Shown here piece after piece: positions 48,247 to 56,107 of a DNA stretch of 64,000 bases (position 1 is its first letter; every line of letters starts with the position of its first letter). The translations under genes and the position numbers were made by a program. A model generated the notes under the pieces. The model saw nothing but the letters and a program-made list of their open reading frames with translations, did no database searches and had not been told where the DNA came from. The stretch lies in the NCBI RefSeq assembly GCF_018614585.1, contig NZ_JAGGOI010000026.1, positions 1 through 64,000 on the forward strand. Direction: 5' to 3'. The stretch comes from Streptomyces sp. ISL-1. GTDB lineage: Bacteria > Actinomycetota > Actinomycetes > Streptomycetales > Streptomycetaceae.

Positions 48247-48777
48247 TCAGGCGCCGGATCCGGAGTCCGCCTCGGCGAGCAGCCGGTCGGCGATCTCCTC
48301 GATGCGCGCCCGCAGCCCCTCCTGGCTCTTGCCGCCGTCGAGGCGCTGATCGTCGATGACGTACGTCGGCGTACCGGTGACGCCGATCGCCTTGCCCTCG
48401 GCGTGGTCCGCGTCGACGACCAGGATGTGCCGCCCGTCGACCAGGGCGGTGTCCAACTCCTCCGCGTCCAGGCCCAGTTCACGCGCGACCTCCAGCAGGA
48501 ACGGCTCGCCCTTCGCCGCCAGCTCCTCGGTACGCGCGAGCGTGGCCTCCACATACGGCCAGCCCTTGCCCTGCTCGGCAGCCTCTTCCGCCGCCTGGGC
48601 GGCGGCGAAGGAATGCTTGTGCTTTTCGAGGGGGAAGTGCCGCAGCCGCAGCTCCAGCCGGTCGCCGTAGCGCTCACGCAGGGCTCGCAGATCCTCCAGG
48701 GCGCTGCGGCAGTCGGGGCACTGGAGCTCGCACCAGACGTCGAGTACGACGGGGCGGGCGGTCGTGGAGTCGCTCAT
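48247..48777 (-). CDS. DsbA-family thioredoxin-fold oxidoreductase
   Basis: A 176-residue DsbA/FrnE-like protein with an N-terminal active site in LDVWCELQCPDCRSALEDL (CPDC; the first cysteine of the CxxC is QCPDC) and the cis-proline loop GVTGTPTYVIDDQRLDGG. The helical insertion HSFAAAQAAEEAAEQGKGWP is typical. No signal peptide is visible, so it acts in the cytoplasm, probably as a thiol oxidoreductase or isomerase. ATG 48777 begins the fold; the open frame upstream is not supported. It converges with the GNAT gene. Confidence 0.87.
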   Translation of the reverse strand: MSDSTTARPVVLDVWCELQCPDCRSALEDLRALRERYGDRLELRLRHFPLEKHKHSFAAAQAAEEAAEQGKGWPYVEATLARTEELAAKGEPFLLEVARELGLDAEELDTALVDGRHILVVDADHAEGKAIGVTGTPTYVIDDQRLDGGKSQEGLRARIEEIADRLLAEADSGSGA

Positions 48778-48943
48778 GGGACCAGTCTCCCAGCCTTCCG
48801 GCGCGGTCCCCGACCGGGACCTGCGGAGGAGGCCGTCCCGGAGATCTCCCTGAGGTCTGCGGGACCATGGCCCGTATGCCGCCGGACGGTGCACGATGGA
48901 TGGGGACGTACCCGCCCATGCCCGCCGAAGCCTGGAGGACCGG

Positions 48944-49387
48944 ATGATTGCAGAGACGATTTTGTCCGCGGTGTCCGCGGCGGGCCTGGGCATCGCCGCG
49001 GTGACGGCGTACCGCAAGCGTTTCCTTGCCGCGACCCGGATAGCCGCCTACTCCCTGATCCCGATCGGCCTGGTGCTGACCGGCGTCGTGGAATGGGCCG
49101 TCGACACGGCATTCAGTCCGTCCGCGTGGCTCGGCTTCGGCCTGCTGGGCGGCGCGTGGCTACTCTTGATGACGACCCGTGCCGTCGAACGGCGCGGCGG
49201 CGGGACCCGCAAGGAGCGCAAGGCCGCGAAGTCGGCGCAGCGCGAGGCGGTCGCGCCCGGGGCGTCGGCGCCCTCGGCCGGGCAGGCCGTCCTTCCGGCA
49301 GGACAGCCCGTGGCGAAGCCGAAGGCGGCCGGTTCCGGCGACGACTTCAGCGACATCGAGGCGATCCTGAAGAAGCACGGCATCTAG
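48944..49387 (+). CDS. Small membrane protein with charged C-terminal tail
   Basis: A 147-residue protein with three predicted membrane helices in the first 85 residues (TILSAVSAAGLGIAAVTAY, IAAYSLIPIGLVLTGVVEWA, SAWLGFGLLGGAWLLLMTT), then a basic segment (RGGGTRKERKAAKSAQRE), an Ala/Pro-rich linker and a conserved-looking end DDFSDIEAILKKHGI, which resembles a short binding motif. Function unknown. ATG 48944 has GGAGG five bases upstream. It is a single gene, divergent from the DsbA-like gene. Confidence 0.8.
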   Translation: MIAETILSAVSAAGLGIAAVTAYRKRFLAATRIAAYSLIPIGLVLTGVVEWAVDTAFSPSAWLGFGLLGGAWLLLMTTRAVERRGGGTRKERKAAKSAQREAVAPGASAPSAGQAVLPAGQPVAKPKAAGSGDDFSDIEAILKKHGI

Positions 49388-49406
49388 CACGGCGTCCAGC
49401 ACGCAT

Positions 49407-49442
49407 CCGGCGCGAGGTCCGGCGCGAGATCCGGCGCGAGAT
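49407..49442. repeat. Three 12-bp tandem repeats
   Basis: CCGGCGCGAGGT, CCGGCGCGAGAT and CCGGCGCGAGAT follow one another, 20 bases after the membrane protein stop. Confidence 0.85.
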
Positions 49443-49539
49443 CCGGACGGGATCCAGTGCGAAATGCGAATGAACTCCCGCAGTCGCGGGGCGTGTTGGT
49501 CGATCATGACGGGCCGGGCTGCGACATCATCACCCCGAG

Positions 49540-49692
49540 ATGCTCGATACCTCCCGGGGCCAGGCCCCCGCACCGACCGAAGAGCCGCGTGGCTGCCTCT
49601 TCGCGCTCTCCCAGCCACCCCTGATGATCTTTCTCGCGGTGATCGGCTTCTTGCTGCTGATGGCCGCGGTACACGATCTCTTCCTGCTGTGA
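49540..49692 (+). CDS. Very small membrane protein (50 aa)
   Basis: A 50-codon ORF with strong coding character: GC-rich third positions, a polar N-terminus (TSRGQAPAPTEEPRGC), and one hydrophobic helix near the end, PPLMIFLAVIGFLLLMAAVH, followed by DLFLL. ATG 49540 lies behind CACCCCGAG. It ends three bases before the stop of the convergent CGNR gene. No function can be named; small one-helix proteins like this often modulate a larger membrane partner. Confidence 0.55.
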   Translation: MLDTSRGQAPAPTEEPRGCLFALSQPPLMIFLAVIGFLLLMAAVHDLFLL

Positions 49693-49695
49693 GCC

Positions 49696-50253
49696 TCAGC
49701 CGGCCGCTTCCTTGCGGCGCGCGCGGTACGCGGCGACATGCAGGCGATTGCCGCAGGTGCGGCTGTCGCAGTAGCGGCGCGAGCGGTTACGCGACAGATC
49801 GACGAACGCGCGCCCGCAGTCCGGCGCCTCGCACCGCCGCAGCCGCTCCTGCTCGCCCGCCACAACGATGAAGGCCAGGGCCATCCCGCAGTCCGCGGCG
49901 AGATGGTCGGCGACCGACGCGCCCGGTGCGAAGTAGTGCACATGCCAGTCGTAGCCGTCATGGTCGGTGAGCTGCGGGGTGGTCCCCGCGGCCGCCACCA
50001 GCTCATTGACCAGCTCGGCCGCGGTGCGGCCGTCGGGCGCCGCGAAGATCTCCGCGAACCGGGTCCGTACGTCCTGCACCGCCTTGAGGTCCCGCTGGCT
50101 CAGTTCGCCCACGCCGCTGACGGCGTGGCTGTGCACGAAGTCGTGCAGTGCGACGACGTTCGCGAGCCGGTCGCCCTGTTCGCTCTCCGGCGCGGTGTTC
50201 ACCAGATCGACGACGGTGTCGAGGGCGATCCGGGTGTCGTGGGGAATCAGCAC
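49696..50253 (-). CDS. CGNR zinc-finger protein (ABATE domain)
   Basis: A 185-residue protein with an N-terminal ABATE (stress-induced, DUF1470) domain (IALDTVVDLVNTAPES, WHVHYFAPGASVADHLAADC) and a C-terminal CGNR zinc finger: RRCEAPDCGRAFVDLSRN, then RRYCDSRTCGNRLHVAAYRA with the CGNR sequence and paired cysteines. Such proteins are probable DNA-binding transcription regulators. ATG 50253 follows GGGAGCGAATCGTGCTG. It may be controlled separately from ssgB, which lies upstream on the same strand beyond two hairpins. Confidence 0.87.
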   Translation of the reverse strand: MLIPHDTRIALDTVVDLVNTAPESEQGDRLANVVALHDFVHSHAVSGVGELSQRDLKAVQDVRTRFAEIFAAPDGRTAAELVNELVAAAGTTPQLTDHDGYDWHVHYFAPGASVADHLAADCGMALAFIVVAGEQERLRRCEAPDCGRAFVDLSRNRSRRYCDSRTCGNRLHVAAYRARRKEAAG

Positions 50254-50329
50254 GATTCGCTCCCTGGCCTGCTGCGGGCCGGTGCCCGCCGAATTGCGCT
50301 GACTCTAGCGCTTCGCGCCGAGAGCGCAT

Positions 50330-50369
50330 CGGCGCCGTCGCCGCGATGGAATCCGCGGTGACGGCGCCG
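50330..50369 (-). terminator. ssgB terminator hairpin II
   Basis: 16-bp stem CGGCGCCGTCGCCGCG / CGCGGTGACGGCGCCG with one G-T pair and an eight-base loop, downstream of ssgB. Confidence 0.7.
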
Positions 50370-50395
50370 GTGTGTGCCGTATGTGGTTGTCCGCG

Positions 50396-50426
50396 CGGCG
50401 CCGTCTCCCCGAGTAGGACGGCGCCG
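50396..50426 (-). terminator. ssgB terminator hairpin I
   Basis: 10-bp stem CGGCGCCGTC / GACGGCGCCG, 11-base loop, 19 bases after the ssgB stop. The arm sequence is the same as in the second hairpin, so alternative pairings are possible. Confidence 0.7.
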
Positions 50427-50444
50427 TGCAGCTCGCGGCCTGGC

Positions 50445-50858
50445 TCAGCTTTCGGCCAGGATGTGCGAGAGCTCCGTGTCGAGATCGAAGTGACGATGCT
50501 CGGTGCCGGGTGGCACCGCGGCGTCGGTCCGCTTCAGGAACGACTCCAGGGCCCGCGCCGGGGCCTCGAGCAGGGCTTCGCCCTCCGGGGAGCTCAGAGC
50601 GATGCAGACGACGCCCTGGCCGTGGCTGCGGGACGGCCAGACTCTGACGTCGCCCGTGCCAGTGGGCCGGTGCAGCCCCTCGGCGAGAAGGTCGCGGGCG
50701 AAGACCCACTCGACCGTCTCTTCGGCTCCGGTATGGAAGGTGGCGTGCACGGCATAGGGATCGGCCGTGTCATACCGCAGGCCCGCGGGTACAGGCAGTG
50801 AAGACTCGCTCGATACAACGAGGCGCAGGTGCAGCTCGCAGCTGACCGTGGTGTTCAT
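50445..50858 (-). CDS. ssgB: Sporulation and cell-division protein SsgB
   Basis: A 137-residue SsgA-like protein that, from memory, matches SsgB nearly residue for residue: NTTVSCELHLRLVVSSESSL at the N-terminus, LRYDTADPYAVHATFHTGAE, EWVFARDLLAEGLHRPTGTG and the C-terminal HRHFDLDTELSHILAES. SsgB recruits FtsZ to future septum sites during sporulation-specific division of aerial hyphae and marks a morphologically complex actinomycete. ATG 50858 is the established start. On the minus strand, GTTTACAACG and GTAGGT upstream weakly resemble a sigma-H-type stress/sporulation promoter. Monocistronic, with two terminator hairpins. Confidence 0.97.
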   Translation of the reverse strand: MNTTVSCELHLRLVVSSESSLPVPAGLRYDTADPYAVHATFHTGAEETVEWVFARDLLAEGLHRPTGTGDVRVWPSRSHGQGVVCIALSSPEGEALLEAPARALESFLKRTDAAVPPGTEHRHFDLDTELSHILAES

Positions 50859-51047
50859 AAGCGCCAGGGCCTTTCGCTCAGTGTGCGCTCGGGGATTCGC
50901 ACGTCGGCGAAATCGACATGCCACCTACGGTGCCGTTGTAAACCCCTCTGACCGTTTTGTGATCCTTCATGTCGCTCGTATGGCGGTGTCTCGCTTTGCG
51001 TCATACGGCCATTCCGGTGACGACGCTCAATCCGGTAGGTTGGGTCC

Positions 51048-51503
51048 ATGAATGCGGAGAGTGACGAGCGGGGTGAGGCTGTCGCCGCGACGGCCCCGGC
51101 CCGCGCGACGGGGGACATGGCGGCGCCGGAGCCGGAGCTCGGCTCGAAGGCGCCCCACTTCATCAAGCGGTCCAGGACACTGCACCTGAGCTGGCAGGTC
51201 GGCATCTTCATCGTCGGCCTCGGGGTGGTCGGCGCGGGCATCGTGATGCTGCCGCTGCCGGGTCCCGGCTGGCTGGTGATCTTCGGTGGTATGGCGATCT
51301 GGGCGACCGAGTTCGTCTGGGCGCAGTTGGTGCTGCGCTGGACCAAGCGCAAGGTGACCGAGGCGGCGCAGCGAGCGCTCGACCCCAGGGTGCGGAGACG
51401 GAACATCATCCTCACCACGGTCGGCCTCGTGATCATCGCGGTGTTGGTCGGAATCTACCTGTGGAAGTTCGGGATGGAGATGCCCTGGAAGATCCAGGAG
51501 TGA
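51048..51503 (+). CDS. TIGR02611-type membrane protein (PGPGW motif)
   Basis: A 151-residue membrane protein: about 45 polar residues, then a helix ending in the signature GIVMLPLPGPGWLVIFGGMA (PGPGW), and a third helix IILTTVGLVIIAVLVGIYLW near the C-terminus, with a basic loop between (RWTKRKVTEAAQRALDPRVR). This matches the actinobacterial TIGR02611 family, whose function is unknown. ATG 51048 follows GTAGGTTGGGTCC. It stands alone, divergent from ssgB, with a tRNA gene 54 bases downstream. Confidence 0.87.
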   Translation: MNAESDERGEAVAATAPARATGDMAAPEPELGSKAPHFIKRSRTLHLSWQVGIFIVGLGVVGAGIVMLPLPGPGWLVIFGGMAIWATEFVWAQLVLRWTKRKVTEAAQRALDPRVRRRNIILTTVGLVIIAVLVGIYLWKFGMEMPWKIQE

Positions 51504-51557
51504 CCGGAAAATGGTCTGGGGGACTCGCTGACATGGGGTAATGTTTGCGATGCGCCG

Positions 51558-51629
51558 GGGCGATTAGCTCAGTGGGAGAGCGCTTCGTTCACACCGAAGA
51601 GGTCACTGGTTCGAAACCAGTATCGCCCA
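51558..51629 (+). tRNA. tRNA-Val (CAC)
   Basis: Acceptor GGGCGAT/ATCGCCC, anticodon loop TTCACAC (anticodon CAC), T-arm ACTGGTTCGAAACCAGT; CCA not encoded. Nearly identical to the gene at 55048. Confidence 0.95.
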
Positions 51630-51636
51630 CCCGGAC

Positions 51637-51671
51637 CGAAGGCCCGGAGACTTGATGTCTCCGGGCCTTCG
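51637..51671. terminator. tRNA-Val terminator, shared with the membrane-protein gene
   Basis: Perfect 15-bp stem CGAAGGCCCGGAGAC / GTCTCCGGGCCTTCG with a five-base loop, between the tRNA gene and the convergent large membrane-protein gene. Confidence 0.85.
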
Positions 51672-51686
51672 GCGTTCTCACGGCCC

Positions 51687-54470
51687 TCAGCGCATGCGGC
51701 CGAGGCTGTCGCGGAGCCTGCGGGCGTCACGCAGCCGCTGCTCGTAGGTCGCGCCGACGGCGAGGAGCAGCAGTCCGGCGAGCGCGGGCGGCAACCAGCG
51801 GGGGAGTGCGCCGACGACCTGCACGACGTACGGCGCGAGCTCGTGCAGCGCGTCGAGGGCGAGCACGGTGCCGCCGAGCACCAGCAGCGCCTGGAGGCGC
51901 AGCCGGGCGCCGGTGAGCGTGAGGGCCAGGGCCGCGAGGCCGAGCAGCAGTGGGCGCAGCCAGTGCTCGTCGCCCCAGGCGGCGAAGAGGCTCGGGAGCA
52001 GGGTCGCGGCGAGGCCGGGGCCGTACGCCGTCCAGGACGACGCCTCCGGGTCGCGGCGGCGGCGCAGCACACCGACGGCGAGCGCGGGGAGGGTCACCGG
52101 GAGGGTGTACGCCTCGGGGCTCGCGACGTCCGAGGCGTACAGCCGCACCCAGCCGGCCAGGACGAACAGCGCCGTCGCGAGATACCCGGCCGCGGGGCGT
52201 CGCTCGGCCCGCACCGCCGTGCCCGCGGCGATCACGCCGCAGAGCGCCAGCACCAGGGCGAGCGTCGGGCGGTCCCCGGCGGCGAGGCCGACCGCGAGCA
52301 GGCCCGCGGCGGCGGCCGTGAGCTCCATCGGGAGGGCGACGGGGTGCCGGCGGAGCCGGGCGGCGAGGAGAGCCACGGCGGCGGGGATGGCGAGCATCAC
52401 CCACGCGGCCTGGTGGGGCGGGAGTTCGACCGCCCCTGCGATGGCACCGAGGAGGGCGGTCGCAAAGCCGGTGGCGGCGCAGGCGAGGACGGCCTGCACG
52501 GCGCGTCCGGCCCGTGTCGCGACCGCGGCGGCGGTGAAGGAGGCGGCCAGGGTGGCAAGGACCGCGAACGTGGCCGGGCGCGTGGCCAGGGACAGCAGCG
52601 CGACGCTGACGCCGCCTGCGAGGGCACAGCCGAGGCCGACGACAGGGCCCGCCGGGGCGTGCCGCGCGAGCCACGCGGGCCGCACGGTGAGGCCCAGCGC
52701 GGCGATGGTCAGGAACACGTGGAGCGCCGCTGTCACGGCGTACCCGAGATCGAGCGCGGGCGGCACCACGAGCAGGGCGGCCCACACGAGCCCGAGGGCC
52801 AGGGGAGCGGCGAGGTTACGCAGCCCGGGGCCGGGGACTACCGGGCCGCGGGAAGCCGGCCCCCAGGCGGGCTGGGCGGCTGAGGCCGGGCCGGTTGGCG
52901 TGGCCGGGCCAGGGTGCGTCTCCCCGGCGGGCTGGGAGGCTGCGGCCGGGCCGGAAGGCGAGGGCCCGGCGGCCGGGCCGGGGTGGCCCTCCGGGGTGGG
53001 CACGCCCTCGGGGCCGGTGGCGTCGCTCGCCCGGCCGGTGGGCGTGGCCGAGGGCTCGGCGGCGTACCCCTCCGGGGATGGGGCCACGGCTGTTCCGGCA
53101 GGCGGGGTGGGGCCCTCCGCCGCGGCCGGTCGATGCGCGGCCGTGCCGGCTGCGGCCTGCGGGGCGGTCCCGGCGGGCGCTGCGGGAGGCCCGGTGGGCG
53201 GGCCCTCTGCCGTGGGTGACCAGCGGGAGGCCGCCGTCAGCGTCGCTGCCACGATCAGCAGGACCAGTGGTGTCGCCGACAGGACAGACTCCGGGAGGTC
53301 CAGGCCCAGTGCCCCGCGGGCGTCGGTCTGCGTGCCCGACCAGATGGAGTCCAGGACCGTCAGCGGGCCCGCCAGGGTGAGGGCGACCAGGGGCAGCGCC
53401 GAAAGCGCCGCAGCGGCGTGGACCGCGGCCGACGCGCTGATCAGGCCCGGCTGCAGACGCCGCGGTATCCCCATCCGTACAAGCCCCGACAGGGCCACCG
53501 CACACAGCAGATACCCCAGCACCGACCACCTCTCCGGCACCCCTGCCCGAGCCACGCCGCCGACCGCGGCGATCGCCGCGAGGCCCGCTGCAACGGACGC
53601 GGCGGTAGCAGCCTCGGGCGACCGCGAAGCCGCGAACAGCGCCACGCCCGCCGCCGTGAGCAGCAGCACGGCCGGGGCCACCGCGGCGAGCGGCGTGGCC
53701 GCCGTCACCGACTGCGAGGCGCCGATCAGCAGCGCTGAGCCGCCCGCCGCCGCGGCACCGGTTGTGGCGATTCCCCGGAGACCCGCCCGATTCGCCGACA
53801 GCGCGACCACGACATCGAACGCGGCCGTCGCCAGCAGCGCCCACTCCATCGGCGGCGCGCCCGCGGAAGCGGTCAGCGCCCAGAGCACAAGCGGGAGTTG
53901 CGCGGTCAGCACGGCAACCGGCAGGGGCGTGCGCAGCCGGTCAAGCGAGAGACCGTACGCGGACCACAGCCCGGCGAGCGCGGCCGAAGCGACGGCCGTG
54001 TAGCCCAGCCCGCCGGTGTCCGGCAGCGCCACCCGGTGCAGGGCGTACGCGTCGAGCGCCATCAGGACCAGGCCGAGGCCCGCCACCGCCTCCGCCGTCG
54101 AGGCCAGCCCCCGGCGCAGCAGCAGGACCGGCGCGGAGAGTGCCGCGACCGTCACCGCGCCGAGCACCGCTGAGCGCCCGCCGATACCCAAGTGCCCCCA
54201 GCTGACCAGCGTGAATGCGATCGCCGCGATGGTCAGCAGAATCCCGCCGAGGGTGAGCAGCAGGTTCTGGACATTCGGCGGGGACGTCTCGGGCGGCGGC
54301 GCGCCGAGGGGCCGCGCGACCGGCGCCGGCCGTGCGGCGGGCTGTGACTGCCGTATCGAGGTGAGCAACCAGGCTCTGCGCGCCAGCAACTGGGCCCGGC
54401 GGGCATCCAGTTGGACCAGCTCGCGATCGAGGATCGCCAGTTCTTCGGCGGGTGGCGGAACGGTCTCCAT
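51687..54470 (-). CDS. Very large polytopic membrane protein (SCO7613-type)
   Basis: A 927-residue protein with some twenty-five or more hydrophobic helices. The N-terminus is a short coiled-coil-like segment (EELAILDRELVQLDARRAQL), then a Pro-rich stretch, and membrane segments interrupted in the middle (about residues 425-570) by a long Gly/Pro/Ala/Thr-rich loop. The C-terminal half resembles the SCO7613 C-terminal domain of streptomycetes. No catalytic motif is visible and the function is unknown; architecture reminds of transporters or glycan-polymer enzymes but that is guesswork. ATG 54470 is preferred over an upstream ATG at 54500. Confidence 0.8.
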   Translation of the reverse strand: METVPPPAEELAILDRELVQLDARRAQLLARRAWLLTSIRQSQPAARPAPVARPLGAPPPETSPPNVQNLLLTLGGILLTIAAIAFTLVSWGHLGIGGRSAVLGAVTVAALSAPVLLLRRGLASTAEAVAGLGLVLMALDAYALHRVALPDTGGLGYTAVASAALAGLWSAYGLSLDRLRTPLPVAVLTAQLPLVLWALTASAGAPPMEWALLATAAFDVVVALSANRAGLRGIATTGAAAAGGSALLIGASQSVTAATPLAAVAPAVLLLTAAGVALFAASRSPEAATAASVAAGLAAIAAVGGVARAGVPERWSVLGYLLCAVALSGLVRMGIPRRLQPGLISASAAVHAAAALSALPLVALTLAGPLTVLDSIWSGTQTDARGALGLDLPESVLSATPLVLLIVAATLTAASRWSPTAEGPPTGPPAAPAGTAPQAAAGTAAHRPAAAEGPTPPAGTAVAPSPEGYAAEPSATPTGRASDATGPEGVPTPEGHPGPAAGPSPSGPAAASQPAGETHPGPATPTGPASAAQPAWGPASRGPVVPGPGLRNLAAPLALGLVWAALLVVPPALDLGYAVTAALHVFLTIAALGLTVRPAWLARHAPAGPVVGLGCALAGGVSVALLSLATRPATFAVLATLAASFTAAAVATRAGRAVQAVLACAATGFATALLGAIAGAVELPPHQAAWVMLAIPAAVALLAARLRRHPVALPMELTAAAAGLLAVGLAAGDRPTLALVLALCGVIAAGTAVRAERRPAAGYLATALFVLAGWVRLYASDVASPEAYTLPVTLPALAVGVLRRRRDPEASSWTAYGPGLAATLLPSLFAAWGDEHWLRPLLLGLAALALTLTGARLRLQALLVLGGTVLALDALHELAPYVVQVVGALPRWLPPALAGLLLLAVGATYEQRLRDARRLRDSLGRMR

Positions 54471-54561
54471 GGTCGGAGTGTGGCCCGCGCCACACCGCAC
54501 GGCATGGGTGCGGATACTCAGATCGCGGGTGAGTACGCCCCTGGGGGCGCAGACTTGGAGT

Positions 54562-55008
54562 ATGGACTGGTGTCGCTACCGCTTCCGCAACGTGTGGGAT
54601 CTGACCGCCGGGCCCGCGGCCGTGTACGAGGTGCTGGAACGGGCCGAGGAGTACCCCCGCTGGTGGCCGCAGGTTCGCGAGGTCACCGCGCTCGATGAGA
54701 TCACCGGCACCGCGCGCTTCCGCTCCTTCCTCCCGTACGAACTGCTCGTCACCGCCCGCGCCCAGCGGCGCGACCCGGCGGCCGGGGTGCTCGAAGTGGG
54801 GATGAAGGGCGACCTGGAGGGCTGGGCGCGGTGGACGCTGACGGAGCGTGGCGGTGGCACCCGGGCGCTGTACGAACAGGAGGTGGAGGTGCGCAAGCCG
54901 CTGATGAGACGGCTGGCGCTGCCCTGCCGGCCGGTCTTCCGCGCCAATCACGCGGCGATGATGCGCGGGGGGCGGCGGGGTCTTGCCGCGTACCTCGGAG
55001 GAGTTTGA
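54562..55008 (+). CDS. START/SRPBCC-superfamily (polyketide-cyclase-like) protein
   Basis: A 148-residue SRPBCC protein: YRFRNVWDLTAGPAAVYEVL at the N-terminus, EEYPRWWPQVREVTALDE (the EYPRWWP motif after the first helix), and the strands ARFRSFLPYELLVTARAQ and GWARWTLTERGGGTRALYEQ. The fold binds a hydrophobic ligand in a central cavity; related proteins include polyketide aromatase/cyclases and lipid binders, but no polyketide genes are near. ATG 54562 follows CTTGGAGT with very short spacing. A tRNA-Val gene follows 39 bases downstream. Confidence 0.82.
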   Translation: MDWCRYRFRNVWDLTAGPAAVYEVLERAEEYPRWWPQVREVTALDEITGTARFRSFLPYELLVTARAQRRDPAAGVLEVGMKGDLEGWARWTLTERGGGTRALYEQEVEVRKPLMRRLALPCRPVFRANHAAMMRGGRRGLAAYLGGV

Positions 55009-55047
55009 AGGAAACCTGCGGGGGCCTGTATGGTTCAGGTCGTTCCC

Positions 55048-55119
55048 GGGCGATTAGCTCAGTGGGAGAGCGCTTCGTTCACACCGAAGAGGTCACTGGT
55101 TCGAACCCAGTATCGCCCA
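55048..55119 (+). tRNA. tRNA-Val (CAC)
   Basis: Acceptor GGGCGAT/ATCGCCC, anticodon CAC, T-arm ACTGGTTCGAACCCAGT; differs from the copy at 51558 by one base in the T-loop. CCA not encoded. Confidence 0.95.
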
Positions 55120-55126
55120 CCGGGAG

Positions 55127-55155
55127 AGGCCGGTCCGTCAATGACGGGCCGGCCT
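55127..55155 (+). terminator. tRNA-Val terminator
   Basis: 13-bp stem AGGCCGGTCCGTC / GACGGGCCGGCCT with one G-T pair and a three-base loop, then TCTTTTAT. Confidence 0.8.
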
Positions 55156-55209
55156 TCTTTTATGGGCCTCGGCTTTCATGGCCTCTTTTATGGCGTCGAC
55201 GTGCACGCG

Positions 55210-55935
55210 TCAGGCGGCCGCGGGCAGTTCGGGCCGCAGCGGCCATGCGGGGTCCACCGCCTCCGGAGTGCCGCTACGGGCGAACCACGCCTGCAGGCCG
55301 CGCGCCTGAGCCGCGTGCCACACCGCCTGCAGGGTGTGCAGCTCCGCCGGCGAGAGGCGTTCCATCCGGGAGGCGAAACGGCGCCCCACCGCCCGGGTGA
55401 CCTCCAGTGCCGCCGTCGCGTCCGCGGCCGCGTCATGCGCTCCGTCCAGCACGACCTCGTACTGCGTGCACAGATCGGTGAGCGTGCGGCGGCCCTTGCG
55501 GTACCGGTCCAGGTGCTTGTCCAGGACCCTCGGGTCCAGCACGCACAGCGGGACGTTCTCCAGATAGCGGCCGAGCGACGCGGCGCGGTGGCGGCGCAGT
55601 TCGCGGTCGAGGATGGTCAGGTCGAAGGGCGCGTTCATGACGACGAGCGGGCGGGCCGCGCCGCACTGCTCGGCCAGCGCCCTCGCTATCTCCTCCATCA
55701 CCGGCGCCGGCCAGCGGCCGTTGCGCTGAAGATGTTCGTCGGTCAGCCCGTGCACCTCAGTGGCGCCCGGCGGCACGGGCACCCCCGGATTGACCAGCCA
55801 GCGAGTGACACGCGGCCGGCCTCCCGCCATGTCCTGGACGACGACGGCGGCCGAGACGATCCGGTCCTCCTCGACGTCGACTCCTGTGGTCTCTGTGTCA
55901 AATGCGGCCAGGGGGCCGTCATACCAGCGCGTCAT
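55210..55935 (-). CDS. 3'-5' exonuclease, DNA polymerase III epsilon-like (DEDDh)
   Basis: A 241-residue DEDDh exonuclease. ExoI is FDTETTGVDVEEDRIVSAAV (Asp and Glu), ExoII is VVMNAPFDLTILDRELRR (Asp), and ExoIII is GAHDAAADATAALEVTRAVG (His and Asp). EVHGLTDEHLQ is another family segment. It removes 3' nucleotides from DNA (proofreading or repair) or RNA; there is no polymerase or BRCT/helicase domain attached. ATG 55935 begins the domain. It is divergent from the DUF4365 gene pair, with 172 bases between the starts. Confidence 0.9.
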   Translation of the reverse strand: MTRWYDGPLAAFDTETTGVDVEEDRIVSAAVVVQDMAGGRPRVTRWLVNPGVPVPPGATEVHGLTDEHLQRNGRWPAPVMEEIARALAEQCGAARPLVVMNAPFDLTILDRELRRHRAASLGRYLENVPLCVLDPRVLDKHLDRYRKGRRTLTDLCTQYEVVLDGAHDAAADATAALEVTRAVGRRFASRMERLSPAELHTLQAVWHAAQARGLQAWFARSGTPEAVDPAWPLRPELPAAA

Positions 55936-56107
55936 CCCCGAACTCCTCGCACATGCCTGGCAGATGGCTTTGTCCCCCTGCCCGAATCGGTGATACCCGG
56001 GCTGTTTGCGCCGTACGCCGGGCGGTGACAACACAGATGGGGTGTACGGAAATTGACGCCCCGTCGCGGGGACAATGACCGGTACAGCCCGGAAGGCACG
56101 AGGAGCC

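Noticed and set aside
54562-55008. Polyketide cyclase as part of a biosynthetic cluster
   Set aside because: No ketosynthase, carrier protein or tailoring genes are near; the SRPBCC fold has many other uses.
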